A stretch of 64,000 nucleotides of DNA from positions 248,001 through 312,000 of the forward strand of contig NGFH01000001.1 of the NCBI GenBank assembly GCA_002215675.1, in the 5' to 3' direction. The DNA is from Bacteroidetes bacterium 2013_40CM_41_45 (GTDB taxonomy: Bacteria; Bacteroidota; Bacteroidia; AKYH767-A; 2013-40CM-41-45). The first letter of the stretch is position 1, and the number at the start of each line of letters is the position of its first letter. The notes beneath the pieces were generated by a model that was given only the letters and a program-made list of their open reading frames with translations, was not told the origin of the DNA and searched no databases. Position numbers and translations under genes: made by a program. This document shows, in pieces, positions 26,715 through 35,254 of the stretch.

Positions 26715-27836
26715 ATGATAAAAAAGCTTACCCGTAATATAAATTCTTTTCTGATTGCCCTTGAAAGTAAAGCCGGTTTGTTATCCGCCAGCTTGCTTCT
26801 TGGAGTGATGATGTTGTTGCTGGCAATGATTTATGTTCAGCCGTCTTTTGATGTGGATGTGAAGTATCATGGAAGTTACTTCTCAGAACTTTCAGAACAT
26901 CCTTTTCGCTTTTCTGAAAACAACCCGTTGCAATATCGAATTCTTGCGCCCTTTATAGGATACATTACATTTCTGAGAGGCGATCTATTTTTTATTCTCC
27001 CGCTTCTGTTTGATGTCTTTCTTTTAGCAGCAGTTTACTATCACTATAGGAAAATAAATTATGAAGTAACGGATGCATTTATTATGACAGCGTTCATTTG
27101 TTTCTCAGGAACAATTTTAATTCCCCTTATAGCCCCCGCATATATTGACAGCATAACTTACTTCTTTTTATTCCTCGCATTTGCCAAAGCAGCCAGGATA
27201 AAAAGCTCAGCATTCTTTTTTTGCCTGGCACTAATGAATTACGAAACAAGCCTGGTTCTTCTTCCCGCATTGTATTTACATGCATGGAATACTCACAAAA
27301 CAGAAAAATTAATTGTGATAAAATTATTTTTCATTTTCCTCATGGCTTGTTTGCCTTATATAGGTTACCGTTACTATGTTTCCAATCATGCAGACATATT
27401 ATTTTCATTCGGTTTTTATTTCTCCCATGTAAATATTGGTTTTGTTATTAAGGATACTCTTACCAGTTTCCCGATAGGTGCTTTCTATTCATTCCGGCTT
27501 CTTTGGTTTTTTCCTGTCTATGCGCTGTTTAAATTGTGGCGGCAAAAGGAAAACCAACTTACATATGTTATCCTGTTCATTATTGTATTCACGTCAGCAC
27601 AATTATTCATCGCGTTCGATTGTACACGTCTTTTTTGCCTTGCTTTTCCGGCAATACTTCTATCGGCAGAGTACTTGAAAAAAATTTGGGGAACGGAGTA
27701 CTTCAGAAGTTTCTCCATGAAGCTTTTACTGTTTAACTTTCTTGTAATACCTTACCTTATAGGGGATAACTCATTTAATATTATGCCATCTGTATTTTAC
27801 AATTTAGCGCTAAAGACAATTTTTCATTTTTTATGA
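26715..27836 (+). CDS. Multi-pass membrane protein of unknown function
   Basis: 373 residues with about nine hydrophobic segments. The first helix (about 25-45) is followed by a polar loop with SFDVDVKYHGSYFSEL and NPLQYRILAPFIGY, a pattern seen in GT-C-like and Bacteroidota-specific membrane proteins of surface polysaccharide synthesis. It is AT-rich like the 1-4900 genes but stands alone between two palindromic-repeat zones, which hints at a separately acquired gene. No catalytic motif is certain. A good Shine-Dalgarno site supports the start. Confidence 0.7.
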   Translation: MIKKLTRNINSFLIALESKAGLLSASLLLGVMMLLLAMIYVQPSFDVDVKYHGSYFSELSEHPFRFSENNPLQYRILAPFIGYITFLRGDLFFILPLLFDVFLLAAVYYHYRKINYEVTDAFIMTAFICFSGTILIPLIAPAYIDSITYFFLFLAFAKAARIKSSAFFFCLALMNYETSLVLLPALYLHAWNTHKTEKLIVIKLFFIFLMACLPYIGYRYYVSNHADILFSFGFYFSHVNIGFVIKDTLTSFPIGAFYSFRLLWFFPVYALFKLWRQKENQLTYVILFIIVFTSAQLFIAFDCTRLFCLAFPAILLSAEYLKKIWGTEYFRSFSMKLLLFNFLVIPYLIGDNSFNIMPSVFYNLALKTIFHFL

Positions 27837-27908
27837 TTTCCACGCTTCGCAAGATTTGTAACCAGTATCGTTCAAAACATGCAGATGATTTCAAAATAAT
27901 TGAAGCGT

Positions 27909-27960
27909 ACCGCTCCTACGGAGTCATGGCTAAAATAAATTTTAGCCCTGGAAGAGCGGT
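27909..27960. repeat. Nested inverted repeat (ACCGCTCC ... AGAGCGGT)
   Basis: The outer arms ACCGCTC and GAGCGGT enclose an inner hairpin GGCTAAAAT-AA-ATTTTAGCC. It lies in the 3' gap between two convergent genes, so it might also serve as a terminator on either strand. Confidence 0.55.
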
Positions 27961-28040
27961 TTATTGGTAGAAACTGATTTGTAATCCTTCGGAACAACGG
28001 TCGTGAGCATTCCAACCGCTGACGGCTAAACCCGATGGAA

Positions 28041-28089
28041 CCCCGAATTATCGGGGTGACAGCGGGACGGGTGCCCCGAGTACTCGGGG
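28041..28089. repeat. Paired palindromes CCCCGAATTATCGGGG and CCCCGAGTACTCGGGG
   Basis: Two 16-bp palindromes lie 17 bp apart, the second perfect. They belong to the same sequence type as the 26531-26680 cluster, so two copies flank the membrane protein gene at 26715-27836. Confidence 0.65.
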
Positions 28090-28133
28090 GGTGAGAATTA
28101 CAGAAGATTGTTTCCAAAAAAATTATTCCTGCG

Positions 28134-28952
28134 CTATTTCACAATAGCCGGCTCATTGGCCAGGCCGGAAAAATCTACCAAATCCATTTTGATAGAGCCA
28201 ACCAATATGTCCGTTTGTGCGCGCACCGGAATTTTATTTTTATCATCGCTCACCCATACGGTCATATCTTCCTTCTCTTTGAAAATACGTCCTTCCTGAA
28301 GCAGCGGACGGAATTTGAGGCACCGGATTTTCCCTTTCTTGGTGCTGATGATTTCGCGGCCCAGAAATTTTATGTTCATATCGAATACTTCGTTGTCAAT
28401 GAACGCCTGGATAGGAAAAATTTGTCCCTCGGTGACGTTTGAAAAATCAAATGTGCGGGCGTAGTACGCCGCTGAAACCATGTCTTGTATATTTTCGGGC
28501 ACAGTAAATATTCCTTTCGTGGGCGGCTTATAATTGCGGATGGCATCGGCTGTCGCTGTTTTCTTAAATGGGTCAAATACCACATCTTCTTTTATGGTAT
28601 ATCCGCCCTCATCAATACGCCTTATGAACATCCAGGGCACCACGGCACCGCGGTCGATATAACTTTCGTAGCGGTCATTGACTTCAAAAAACCAATTGAA
28701 CATACCTACTGATTTTCCCGTGCCTACGATATGCCATGTAGGACGGCTGGCGAAATACTGGTTATCTGATTTCACTTCAAGCTGTGCTTCACCGGCACTC
28801 AGCAATCCATAGTGCACGCGGTATTTAAGAATCTCTCCTTCCTTGAAGGCGTCATTTTTAATGGAGCGCAGGGTTGAATCCTGAACTGCACCATCATTCT
28901 GCGCGGAAACAGTCCTGAAAAAAAACAAAATAAGGGCAAGATAATTTTTCAT
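28134..28952 (-). CDS. DUF3108 family exported protein
   Basis: 272 residues. A signal peptide covers about 1-17 (ending TVSAQND). The body matches the DUF3108 layout: AFKEGEILKYRVHYGLLSAGEAQLEV-like opening strands (about 35-60), TWHIVGTGKSVGMFNWFF, then YESYIDRGAVVPWMFIRR and KEKEDMTVWVSDD near the end. The family has a beta-rich, lipocalin-like appearance and acts in the cell envelope, with no established reaction. It is a lone minus-strand gene, 97 bp downstream of scpB. Confidence 0.85.
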   Translation of the reverse strand: MKNYLALILFFFRTVSAQNDGAVQDSTLRSIKNDAFKEGEILKYRVHYGLLSAGEAQLEVKSDNQYFASRPTWHIVGTGKSVGMFNWFFEVNDRYESYIDRGAVVPWMFIRRIDEGGYTIKEDVVFDPFKKTATADAIRNYKPPTKGIFTVPENIQDMVSAAYYARTFDFSNVTEGQIFPIQAFIDNEVFDMNIKFLGREIISTKKGKIRCLKFRPLLQEGRIFKEKEDMTVWVSDDKNKIPVRAQTDILVGSIKMDLVDFSGLANEPAIVK

Positions 28953-29049
28953 ACCGCTTACGTATCAATTCTCATTCCAATGGGTACGAATAGCAAAATA
29001 CTACGAATTTATGTATGAAGGGAAAATCTAAGCCCTAAATTCTAAACTT

Positions 29050-29610
29050 TTACTCCACGGGCTGCCCGATTTCGTTTTGCTCAATATGAATGTCTTTGAG
29101 CTGCGGAAGGTCTTTTACAGAACTGATTCCGAAATAATCCATAAACGATTTGCTGGTTACGTAAATCAGCGGGCGACCCGGACTATCACTCTTTCCTTTA
29201 ATTTCAATGAGCTCTTTTTCCAGCAATTTCTGAATAGTGTAATCGCAGTTCACTCCGCGAATTTGCTCCACTTCTGTTTTAGTAACAGGCTGCTTATACG
29301 CAACAATGGCAAGCGTTTCCAGTGCCGAAGCGGACAAACGTTTCTGTGATTTATGCTGAATTAATGCGCTCACGATGTCGAAGAAATTTTTCTTGGTGAG
29401 AAATTGGTATCCTTCGGCAATCTCGGTTAGTTCAAAAGAAAATTCTTCAGAAGAATATTTTTCCTTCAGCTCAGAAATAACGGTGAGAATTTCTTCATCG
29501 CTTATCTCCCAGTCAAAAGTATTTTTAAGGGAAACGGAAATTTCTTTCAGCGTGATGCTTTCTTCGGAAGCGAAGATGAGGGCTTCGATGTTTTGCTTGA
29601 GTAAGTTCAT
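29050..29610 (-). CDS. scpB: Segregation and condensation protein B
   Basis: 186 residues, the usual ScpB length. Two winged-helix domains are visible. The first covers about 1-85 (LLKQNIEALIFASEESITLKEI). The second covers about 88-165, with RLSASALETLAIVAYKQPVTK, EVEQIRGVNCDYTIQKLLEK and GRPLIYVTSKSFMDYFG. ScpB dimers bind ScpA and Smc to form the bacterial condensin that organises chromosomes. No scpA or smc is nearby. A C-terminal tail rich in acidic residues ends the protein. The upstream gap to leuS is 105 bp. Confidence 0.95.
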   Translation of the reverse strand: MNLLKQNIEALIFASEESITLKEISVSLKNTFDWEISDEEILTVISELKEKYSSEEFSFELTEIAEGYQFLTKKNFFDIVSALIQHKSQKRLSASALETLAIVAYKQPVTKTEVEQIRGVNCDYTIQKLLEKELIEIKGKSDSPGRPLIYVTSKSFMDYFGISSVKDLPQLKDIHIEQNEIGQPVE

Positions 29611-29715
29611 CTTATGACAAAGTTTAGAATTGAATATTCAGTAATGAGTTGGAGTAAAAATAGAACGTAGATTAGGAGGATTTATTATAGTGAGGGCGGA
29701 TAATATTAACAGCAG

Positions 29716-32700
29716 CTATACAACAACATTCACGATTCTGCCCGGCACTACAATCACTTTTTTGGGCTGATTTCCATGGAGGAATTTTTTTGTTTCCTCT
29801 GATAATATGACCTGCTTTTCCACTTCTTCTTTTGTAAGCGATAACGGAAGTTCAATATTGAATTTGGTTTTACCATTGAACGAAACCGGGTAAGCAAACG
29901 TATCGTCTGCGGCAAGCTGCCTGTCGTATTTTGGCCAGCGGGCAAAGGTGACACTCTCGGTATACCCGAGTTTTTGCCAAAGTTCTTCTGCAATGTGCGG
30001 CGCAAACGGAGAAATCAAAATCACCAACGGCTCAAGGATTTCTTTTTTGGCAGATTTTAAATCCGTCAGCTCGTTAACGCAAATCATAAACGTACTTACG
30101 CATGTGTTGAATGAATATCGCTCAATGTCTTCGGTAATTTTCTTTATGGTCTTGTGAAGAATTTTCAGCTCAGCTTTACCGGCTGTATTCCCCTCTCCTT
30201 CAGGAGAGGGGTTAGGGGTGAGGTCAAACAACCTCCAAAGTTTTTTCAGAAAATTGAAAACACCCGTAATCCCGTTGGTATTCCACGGTTTGCTTTGCTC
30301 CAGTGGACCGAGAAACATTTCATACATACGGAAACAATCGGCTCCGTATTTATCGCACATCTCATCGGGGTTGACAACATTAAGCTTTGACTTGGACATT
30401 TTTTCGACTTCTTCTCCACAGATATATAGCCCATTTTCTAGGAGAAAATCAGTGTTTGAAAAATTAGAATCTTCTCTGCTTATCCTATCTATATCCAAAA
30501 TGCTTCCATTCACAAATTTTATATCCACATTAGTCCATAAAACAAAAAGTGAATCAGTGACTATATGTTTTGAAAGAATAGATTCACCAAATTGTTTCAC
30601 AAGCATTTCTCTTAAATCATTCGGTGAATATGAGTTATTCAAAACTCTTTTTGCAATATTATATGACAAGTAGAGTTTTGGATATTTTTCGGTATTCTCA
30701 ATTCCCCTATTAAGAAAATCTTTACCAGAGCGAAAAAACAATCTATAGACAAGTCGCGATTCCCCTTGAATCATCCCCTGGTTAATCAGTTTCTGCGCTG
30801 GCTCGGTAAAGGGAATACAACCGATGTCGTACAAAAACTTTGTCCAGAAACGGAAGTACATCAAATGTCCCGTTGCGTGTTCGCTTCCGCCAATGTATAA
30901 GTCAACTTGCTTCCAGTAGTTCACCGCTTCCTTTGAGACAAATTCTTTGTCGTTTTGCGGGTCCATGTAGCGCAGGTAATACCAACTACTTCCCGCCCAG
31001 CCGGGCATGGTAGTTTTTTCGTACTCGTATTTCCCCTTGTATTTCCATGTTGAAGAAGCGCGCGCCAGGGGTGGCTCGCCCGTTTCAGTAGGAAGAAATT
31101 TATCAACCTCGGGAAGAATTACAGGCAAATCTTTTTCATCTACCGCTTTGGGAATTCCGTTCCCACCTGACTTCGCTGAAGCTTCGTCAGGCACGTAATA
31201 AATCGGAATCGGTTCGCCCCAGTAGCGCTGGCGTCCGAAAATTGCATCGCGCATGCGGTAATTCACTTGCCCTTTTCCCAACCCGCGCTTTTCAATTTCC
31301 GAAATGATTTTTTTTATAGCGTCTTTCACATCAAGCCCGTTAATGAAATCGGAGTTGATGCATTTGCCATCGTAGGTGTCAAAACATTCCGCCTCATCCC
31401 CCTGCCCCTTCTCCAAAGGAGAAGGGGAGTTCGGTTCAATCACTTTTTTAATGGGCAGTCCAAAATGTTTTGCAAAAGCAAAGTCGCGCGTGTCGTGTGC
31501 AGGGACGCCCATCACTGCACCCGTGCCATATCCCGCAAGAACATATTCTCCAGTCCAGATAGGAATTTTTTCTTCCGTGAATGGATGAATAGCATAGGCG
31601 CCTGTGAATTGCCCCGTAACTTTTTTTACATCTGTTTGCCGCTCGCGTTCGGTGCGGTTCTTTGCATAATGAACGTATTCATCAACTGCCTTTTTGTATT
31701 CAGGCGTTGTAATTTTTTCCACCAGTTCATGTTCAGGTGCAAGTGTGAGAAACGTAGCTCCGAATACCGTATCGGGGCGGGTGGTGAAGACTTCGATAGC
31801 CTCACCCCCTCTTTCCCCCTCTCCAAAAGAGAGGGGGAGGTCGAGCGCTTTCTTAATTTCATCGCAAACCCAATCAGCTTTGGTAATAACTTCATCGTTT
31901 GTGAACCGGATTAAACGGTAACCGGCTTTTGCAAGTATGGCAGTTCGTGTTTCATCATATTCTTTTTGTTCCGAATGAATTTCGCCATCAACTTCAATGA
32001 TTAATTTTTTTTCCAGGCAGACAAAATCAGCTATGAATTGTCCGATGGCATGTTGCCTGCGGATTTTATAACCCAGTTTACTATCGCGAACCCTCTCCCA
32101 TAAAATCGCTTCTGCCTCGGTGGAAGTTTTTCTATTCTCTCTTGAGAATTCTTTTAGCTCTGCCCAAATTAGTTTGTCAGCGGTTTCGTAGCCAGAGTTT
32201 TTTCCAGCCGCAGTTCCCCTCTCCTTCGGAGAGGGGTTAGGGGTGAGGCGAAAAGTTAAACTGCTTCCTTCACTTCTTCCAATCCAATTTCTCTGTGCCT
32301 CTTTAATTGATTCACTCCAGTCAATGGTATCCAAATCTTTAAGCAATCGCTCCGCATAAGCAGTGATTCGCAAGCTCCACTGCGGCATAAGTTTTCTTTC
32401 CACAGGATAGCCGCCTCTCTCACTCACGCCATCTTTCACCTCATCATTGGCGAGGACAGTTCCCAGAGCGGGACACCAGTTTACCCACGCCTCGCTTAGG
32501 TATGCTAGACGATAATTCATCAGCACGTTTGATTTTTCTTTTTCGTTCATTATATCCCATGAACCTGCTCCCCTCTCCTTTGGAGAGGGGTTGGGGGTGA
32601 GGCGCTCACTTTTAAATTTCTCAATCAAAGTGTCTATCGATTCTGCTTTATCTGTCTCAGGGTTATACCATGAATTAAAAAGCTTCAGGAAAATCCATTG

Positions 32701-33105
32701 TGTCCATTTGTAGAATTTTGGGTCCGAAGTTTTTACTTGCCTGTCCCAGTCAAAAGAGAAACCTATTTTGTCGAGCTGTTCACGGTAGCGCTTTATGTTT
32801 TGTTCAGTCGTAACGGCCGGGTGCTGCCCAGTCTGAATAGCATACTGCTCGGCAGGCAGCCCGAATGAATCATACCCCATGGGGTGAAGCACGTTGAATT
32901 CGTGCAATCTTTTATAGCGCGCAACAATATCACTTGCGATATAACCCAGCGGATGACCTACATGCAATCCCGTTCCACTCGGATATGGAAACATATCCAA
33001 TACATAATACTTGGGCTTAGAAGAATGGGTTTCTGTGTGAAACGTCTTGTTCTTTGCCCAGTATTGCTGCCACTTTTTCTCTATGTCTTTAAAATTATAC
33101 TCCAT
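29716..33105 (-). CDS. leuS: Leucyl-tRNA synthetase carrying repeat inserts and an internal DUF559 nuclease domain
   Basis: 1129 residues from ATG 33105 ([16 protein letters not shown]), well over the usual 920-1000 of Bacteroidota. The catalytic HIGH motif is HVGH (48-51) and KMSKS is at 902-906. The editing domain has TTRPDT and [10 protein letters not shown] with the conserved aspartate. Five short hairpin repeats are translated in frame, at about residues 168, 286, 424, 560 and 961. Those at 286 and 424 are inverted to each other and enclose a complete DUF559-type domain (about 305-422: [38 protein letters not shown]), placed just before the editing domain. A further AT-rich stretch of about 50 residues precedes KMSKS. 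All synthetase motifs look intact, so the enzyme is probably functional. Confidence 0.93.
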   Translation of the reverse strand: MEYNFKDIEKKWQQYWAKNKTFHTETHSSKPKYYVLDMFPYPSGTGLHVGHPLGYIASDIVARYKRLHEFNVLHPMGYDSFGLPAEQYAIQTGQHPAVTTEQNIKRYREQLDKIGFSFDWDRQVKTSDPKFYKWTQWIFLKLFNSWYNPETDKAESIDTLIEKFKSERLTPNPSPKERGAGSWDIMNEKEKSNVLMNYRLAYLSEAWVNWCPALGTVLANDEVKDGVSERGGYPVERKLMPQWSLRITAYAERLLKDLDTIDWSESIKEAQRNWIGRSEGSSLTFRLTPNPSPKERGTAAGKNSGYETADKLIWAELKEFSRENRKTSTEAEAILWERVRDSKLGYKIRRQHAIGQFIADFVCLEKKLIIEVDGEIHSEQKEYDETRTAILAKAGYRLIRFTNDEVITKADWVCDEIKKALDLPLSFGEGERGGEAIEVFTTRPDTVFGATFLTLAPEHELVEKITTPEYKKAVDEYVHYAKNRTERERQTDVKKVTGQFTGAYAIHPFTEEKIPIWTGEYVLAGYGTGAVMGVPAHDTRDFAFAKHFGLPIKKVIEPNSPSPLEKGQGDEAECFDTYDGKCINSDFINGLDVKDAIKKIISEIEKRGLGKGQVNYRMRDAIFGRQRYWGEPIPIYYVPDEASAKSGGNGIPKAVDEKDLPVILPEVDKFLPTETGEPPLARASSTWKYKGKYEYEKTTMPGWAGSSWYYLRYMDPQNDKEFVSKEAVNYWKQVDLYIGGSEHATGHLMYFRFWTKFLYDIGCIPFTEPAQKLINQGMIQGESRLVYRLFFRSGKDFLNRGIENTEKYPKLYLSYNIAKRVLNNSYSPNDLREMLVKQFGESILSKHIVTDSLFVLWTNVDIKFVNGSILDIDRISREDSNFSNTDFLLENGLYICGEEVEKMSKSKLNVVNPDEMCDKYGADCFRMYEMFLGPLEQSKPWNTNGITGVFNFLKKLWRLFDLTPNPSPEGEGNTAGKAELKILHKTIKKITEDIERYSFNTCVSTFMICVNELTDLKSAKKEILEPLVILISPFAPHIAEELWQKLGYTESVTFARWPKYDRQLAADDTFAYPVSFNGKTKFNIELPLSLTKEEVEKQVILSEETKKFLHGNQPKKVIVVPGRIVNVVV
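30190..30223 (-). repeat. GCCTCACCCC hairpin repeat, leuS copy 5 (C-terminal region)
   Basis: Minus-strand CCTCACCCCTAA is followed by CCCCTCTCC-TGAA-GGAGAGGGG. It is read in frame as [11 protein letters not shown], after the catalytic core and before the anticodon-binding domain. Confidence 0.88.
31391..31427 (+). repeat. GCCTCACCCC hairpin repeat, leuS copy 4 (editing domain)
   Basis: GCCTCATCCCCCTG is followed by CCCCTTCTCC-AAA-GGAGAAGGGG. Compared with other copies each arm has one extra base, and the two extra bases pair with each other, so the stem is kept. Read in frame on the minus strand as [13 protein letters not shown]. Confidence 0.88.
31800..31840 (+). repeat. Right-end repeat of the DUF559 element
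   Basis: CCTCACCCCCTCTTT is followed by CCCCCTCTC-CAAAA-GAGAGGGGG and AGG. An extra C in one arm is matched by an extra G in the other. Read on the minus strand as [13 protein letters not shown]. Confidence 0.88.
32216..32250 (-). repeat. Left-end repeat of the DUF559 element
   Basis: On the minus strand CGCCTCACCCCTAA is followed by CCCCTCTCC-GAA-GGAGAGGGG. Read in frame as [12 protein letters not shown] at residues 286-297 of LeuRS. Confidence 0.9.
32570..32604 (-). repeat. GCCTCACCCC hairpin repeat, leuS copy 1
   Basis: Minus-strand CGCCTCACCCCCAA is followed by CCCCTCTCC-AAA-GGAGAGGGG. Read in frame as [12 protein letters not shown] at about residue 168, in a loop before [18 protein letters not shown] of the synthetase. 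Confidence 0.9.
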
Positions 33106-33216
33106 TTGCTTTCGGGGGACGAATTTATGAAAAGGAACCCTCCCTTGTGGATACAACTTCACGGGTTGGGGGCAGGTGTGCGGTTCTCTTAATTACTTTC
33201 GCGGCGTTCGTATAAG

Positions 33217-34092
33217 ATGACTTTGGAAAGTAAACCTTCACGCCCCCATTTCAGGACCTCGCATGTCTCATCGGTAATCAGCGTTTCGCTGGTGCTTTTC
33301 CTTATGGGATTGCTGGGCATTTTTGTCTTTGAAGGGAAAAAAGTCTCGAACTATGTAAAAGAAAATATTCAGCTTACCGTGTTTATGACTGAAAATGTTT
33401 CGGAGCCCGAAGTGGAAATTATAACGCGCCTCCTTAAAAATTCCCCGTTCGTGAAGAGCGCTGAATTTATTTCTGCCGATGAAGCAGCAAAGCGGCTCCA
33501 AAAAGATTTAGGAGAGGATTTTATCGACTTTATCGGCTATAATCCGTTGAGCGCTTCCATTGATGTGAAGATGAAATCGGAATATGCCAATGAAGACAGC
33601 CTGGCAAAATTTGAAAAAATTATTTCAGAAAATAAAACCGTAAAGGAAGTGGTTTACCAGAAGCCGCTGCTCGAAACCGTAAACAAGAATATACGGTCGG
33701 TGAGCTTGCTCATTTTTGCTTTCAGCTGCCTGCTTCTTTTGATTTCGATAGCGCTCATCAATAATACCGTCCGGTTAATGGTTTATTCCGACCGGTTTCT
33801 TATCCGCAGTATGCAGTTGGTAGGCGCAACAAGAGGGTTTATCATGAGGCCCTTCCTTTTAAAAGGATTTTACCAGGGATTTTGGGCCGCAATCATTGCA
33901 TGTCTTATGCTGGGCGGGATGCTTTATTTCGGATATGCCAAGGTAGAGGGATTATCTGAAACCATTGATAAATCTCTTTTTTACTACCTTTTCCCCTCTG
34001 TGATTATCTGCGGAATTTTGTTCACTATGCTGTCAACCTTATTTTCTGTACGCAGGTTTTTACGGCTCAAATCAGAACTTATTTATCTTTGA
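33217..34092 (+). CDS. ftsX: Cell division protein FtsX
   Basis: 291 residues with the FtsX layout. A cytosolic N-terminus (SKPSRPHFRTSHVSSVIS) leads into TM1 (about 20-40). A periplasmic domain (about 45-160) follows, with NIQLTVFMTENVSE and a PLSASIDVK segment. Three C-terminal helices end the protein (about 168-190, 217-242 and 255-280) and include SMQLVGATRGFIMRPFL. FtsX pairs with the ATPase FtsE to control peptidoglycan hydrolases at the division site. FtsE is not adjacent. It is followed at 6 bp by a DUF3098 gene and then uppP and truB, a gene order often seen in Bacteroidota (from memory). It is divergent from leuS. Confidence 0.92.
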   Translation: MTLESKPSRPHFRTSHVSSVISVSLVLFLMGLLGIFVFEGKKVSNYVKENIQLTVFMTENVSEPEVEIITRLLKNSPFVKSAEFISADEAAKRLQKDLGEDFIDFIGYNPLSASIDVKMKSEYANEDSLAKFEKIISENKTVKEVVYQKPLLETVNKNIRSVSLLIFAFSCLLLLISIALINNTVRLMVYSDRFLIRSMQLVGATRGFIMRPFLLKGFYQGFWAAIIACLMLGGMLYFGYAKVEGLSETIDKSLFYYLFPSVIICGILFTMLSTLFSVRRFLRLKSELIYL

Positions 34093-34098
34093 AAAATT

Positions 34099-34350
34099 AT
34101 GGCAGTTAAAAAAGACAATAAACCCACCGTAGATTTTGCTTTCGGGAAAGAAAATTACATCCTGATGATTGCAGGCATACTGGTAATCATTTTTGGATTT
34201 ATCCTTATGAGCGGAGGCGGTTCCACTAACCCTAATGTTTTTAATCCTGATATTTTCAGTGCCAGGAGAATTACTGTTGCTCCTTTAGTTGTTATGCTCG
34301 GATTTATTATTGAGATAGCGGCTGTTCTGAAAAAGACAAAAGAGGATTAA
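34099..34350 (+). CDS. DUF3098 family small membrane protein
   Basis: 83 residues with two transmembrane helices (about 22-41 and 58-75) joined by a short loop, FNPDIFSARRITVAP. The pattern FAFGKENYILMIAGILVIIF with GGGSTNPNVFN is that of DUF3098 proteins, which are found beside ftsX in Bacteroidota. The placement 6 bp after ftsX suggests a partner role in the division/cell-wall complex, but no function is established. Confidence 0.9.
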   Translation: MAVKKDNKPTVDFAFGKENYILMIAGILVIIFGFILMSGGGSTNPNVFNPDIFSARRITVAPLVVMLGFIIEIAAVLKKTKED

Positions 34351-34447
34351 CAGATTAATTGAGTCTATAAAGTTAATTAGGTCGAATATGTTATCCTGAT
34401 TATCTATTTCTCTTAATACACTTAATTAACTCATTCAACTTTCTTCA

Positions 34448-35254
34448 ATGTCAATATTGCAATCGATTATTCTGGCAATCATCGAGGGGCTTACAGAATT
34501 TCTTCCTGTATCTTCCACCGGTCACCTCATCATTGCCTCTTCGCTGATGGGTATTGCAGACGCACCGTTTACCAAAGCATTCACTATTGCTATTCAGTTT
34601 GGCGCCATTCTTTCGGTGGTGGTTTTATATTTCAAAAGATTTTTTGATTTAAAAGACATAAAGAAATTTTATTTCCGGTTGTTCGTGGCGTTTCTGCCTG
34701 CAATGATTCTGGGGTTCATTCTGAAAAAATTTATTGACCAAATGCTCTCTAACGTCCTCGTAGTTGCGGCAGCGCTTCTCATCGGTGGAATTATTTTTCT
34801 TTTTGTTGACCGTTGGTTCAGGAAAGTGGAAAAGGAAGGCGATTCATTTCCCAATAACAAACAGGCGCTCATTACCGGTATGTTCCAGGTTATAGCAATG
34901 ATTTTTCCCGGCACTTCGCGTGCAGCGGCAACCATTATTGGAGGCCTTGCTGCTGGTCTTAACAAAAGAGCGGCTGCGGAGTTTTCATTTTTTCTTGCCG
35001 TACCAACTATGTTTGCTGCTACCTGCAAGGAGCTTTACGATTTTTATAAAGCCGGAAATATTTTTTCAGCCAATGATTACGGGGTTTTAATTGCAGGAAA
35101 TGTTCTTGCTTTCATCGTGGCTATGTTTGCGATAAAATTTTTTATCGGTTACTTGGTAAAACATGGTTTTAAGGTGTTCGGGTATTACAGGATTACTATT
35201 GGCGGAATTATTTTGCTTCTGCATTTTTTGGGAATTGAGTTAACAATGCTATGA
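34448..35254 (+). CDS. uppP: Undecaprenyl-diphosphate phosphatase
   Basis: 268 residues with about eight helices. The two signature motifs are [17 protein letters not shown] (about 11-27) and the phosphatase-site region [19 protein letters not shown] (about 155-173). The enzyme removes a phosphate from undecaprenyl diphosphate to recycle the lipid carrier for peptidoglycan and surface polysaccharides; it is also known as BacA. Its stop overlaps the truB start by four bases (ATGA), so translation of the two is probably coupled. Confidence 0.95.
   Translation: MSILQSIILAIIEGLTEFLPVSSTGHLIIASSLMGIADAPFTKAFTIAIQFGAILSVVVLYFKRFFDLKDIKKFYFRLFVAFLPAMILGFILKKFIDQMLSNVLVVAAALLIGGIIFLFVDRWFRKVEKEGDSFPNNKQALITGMFQVIAMIFPGTSRAAATIIGGLAAGLNKRAAAEFSFFLAVPTMFAATCKELYDFYKAGNIFSANDYGVLIAGNVLAFIVAMFAIKFFIGYLVKHGFKVFGYYRITIGGIILLLHFLGIELTML

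Larger units (their letters stand above)
31800..32250 (-). mobile_element. DUF559 nuclease element with terminal inverted repeats, inserted in leuS
   Basis: A 451-bp unit whose two ends are GCCTCACCCC-family repeats in inverted orientation (32216-32250 and 31800-31840). Both outer ends begin CCTCACCCC, and each holds a CCCTCTC/GAGAGGG hairpin. The 375 bp between them encode one DUF559 domain of about 125 residues (Vsr-like, PD-(D/E)XK fold). The motif acids are intact: the E of STEAEAILW, the D of IADF, and E-x-D in IIEVDGEIH. It is in frame with leuS, with no stop codon and no internal ATG, so it is expressed as part of the synthetase. No target-site duplication is obvious. Mobility is an inference from the repeat structure. 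Confidence 0.75.

Noticed and set aside
31267-31914. 215-codon plus-strand open frame inside leuS
   Set aside because: It is antisense to conserved LeuRS editing-domain sequence and is produced partly by the repeats read in the other direction.
31800-32250. The leuS insert as an intein
   Set aside because: No Cys/Ser at the N-terminal splice point, no block B histidine pattern and no His-Asn followed by Cys/Ser/Thr at the C-terminal side. The ends are DNA hairpin repeats, not splicing motifs.
31800-32250. The leuS insert as an assembly chimera
   Set aside because: The frame is kept on both sides, the same repeat occurs in frame in truB and the methyltransferase, and the leuS parts on both sides join logically. 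Read data would still be needed to exclude it fully.
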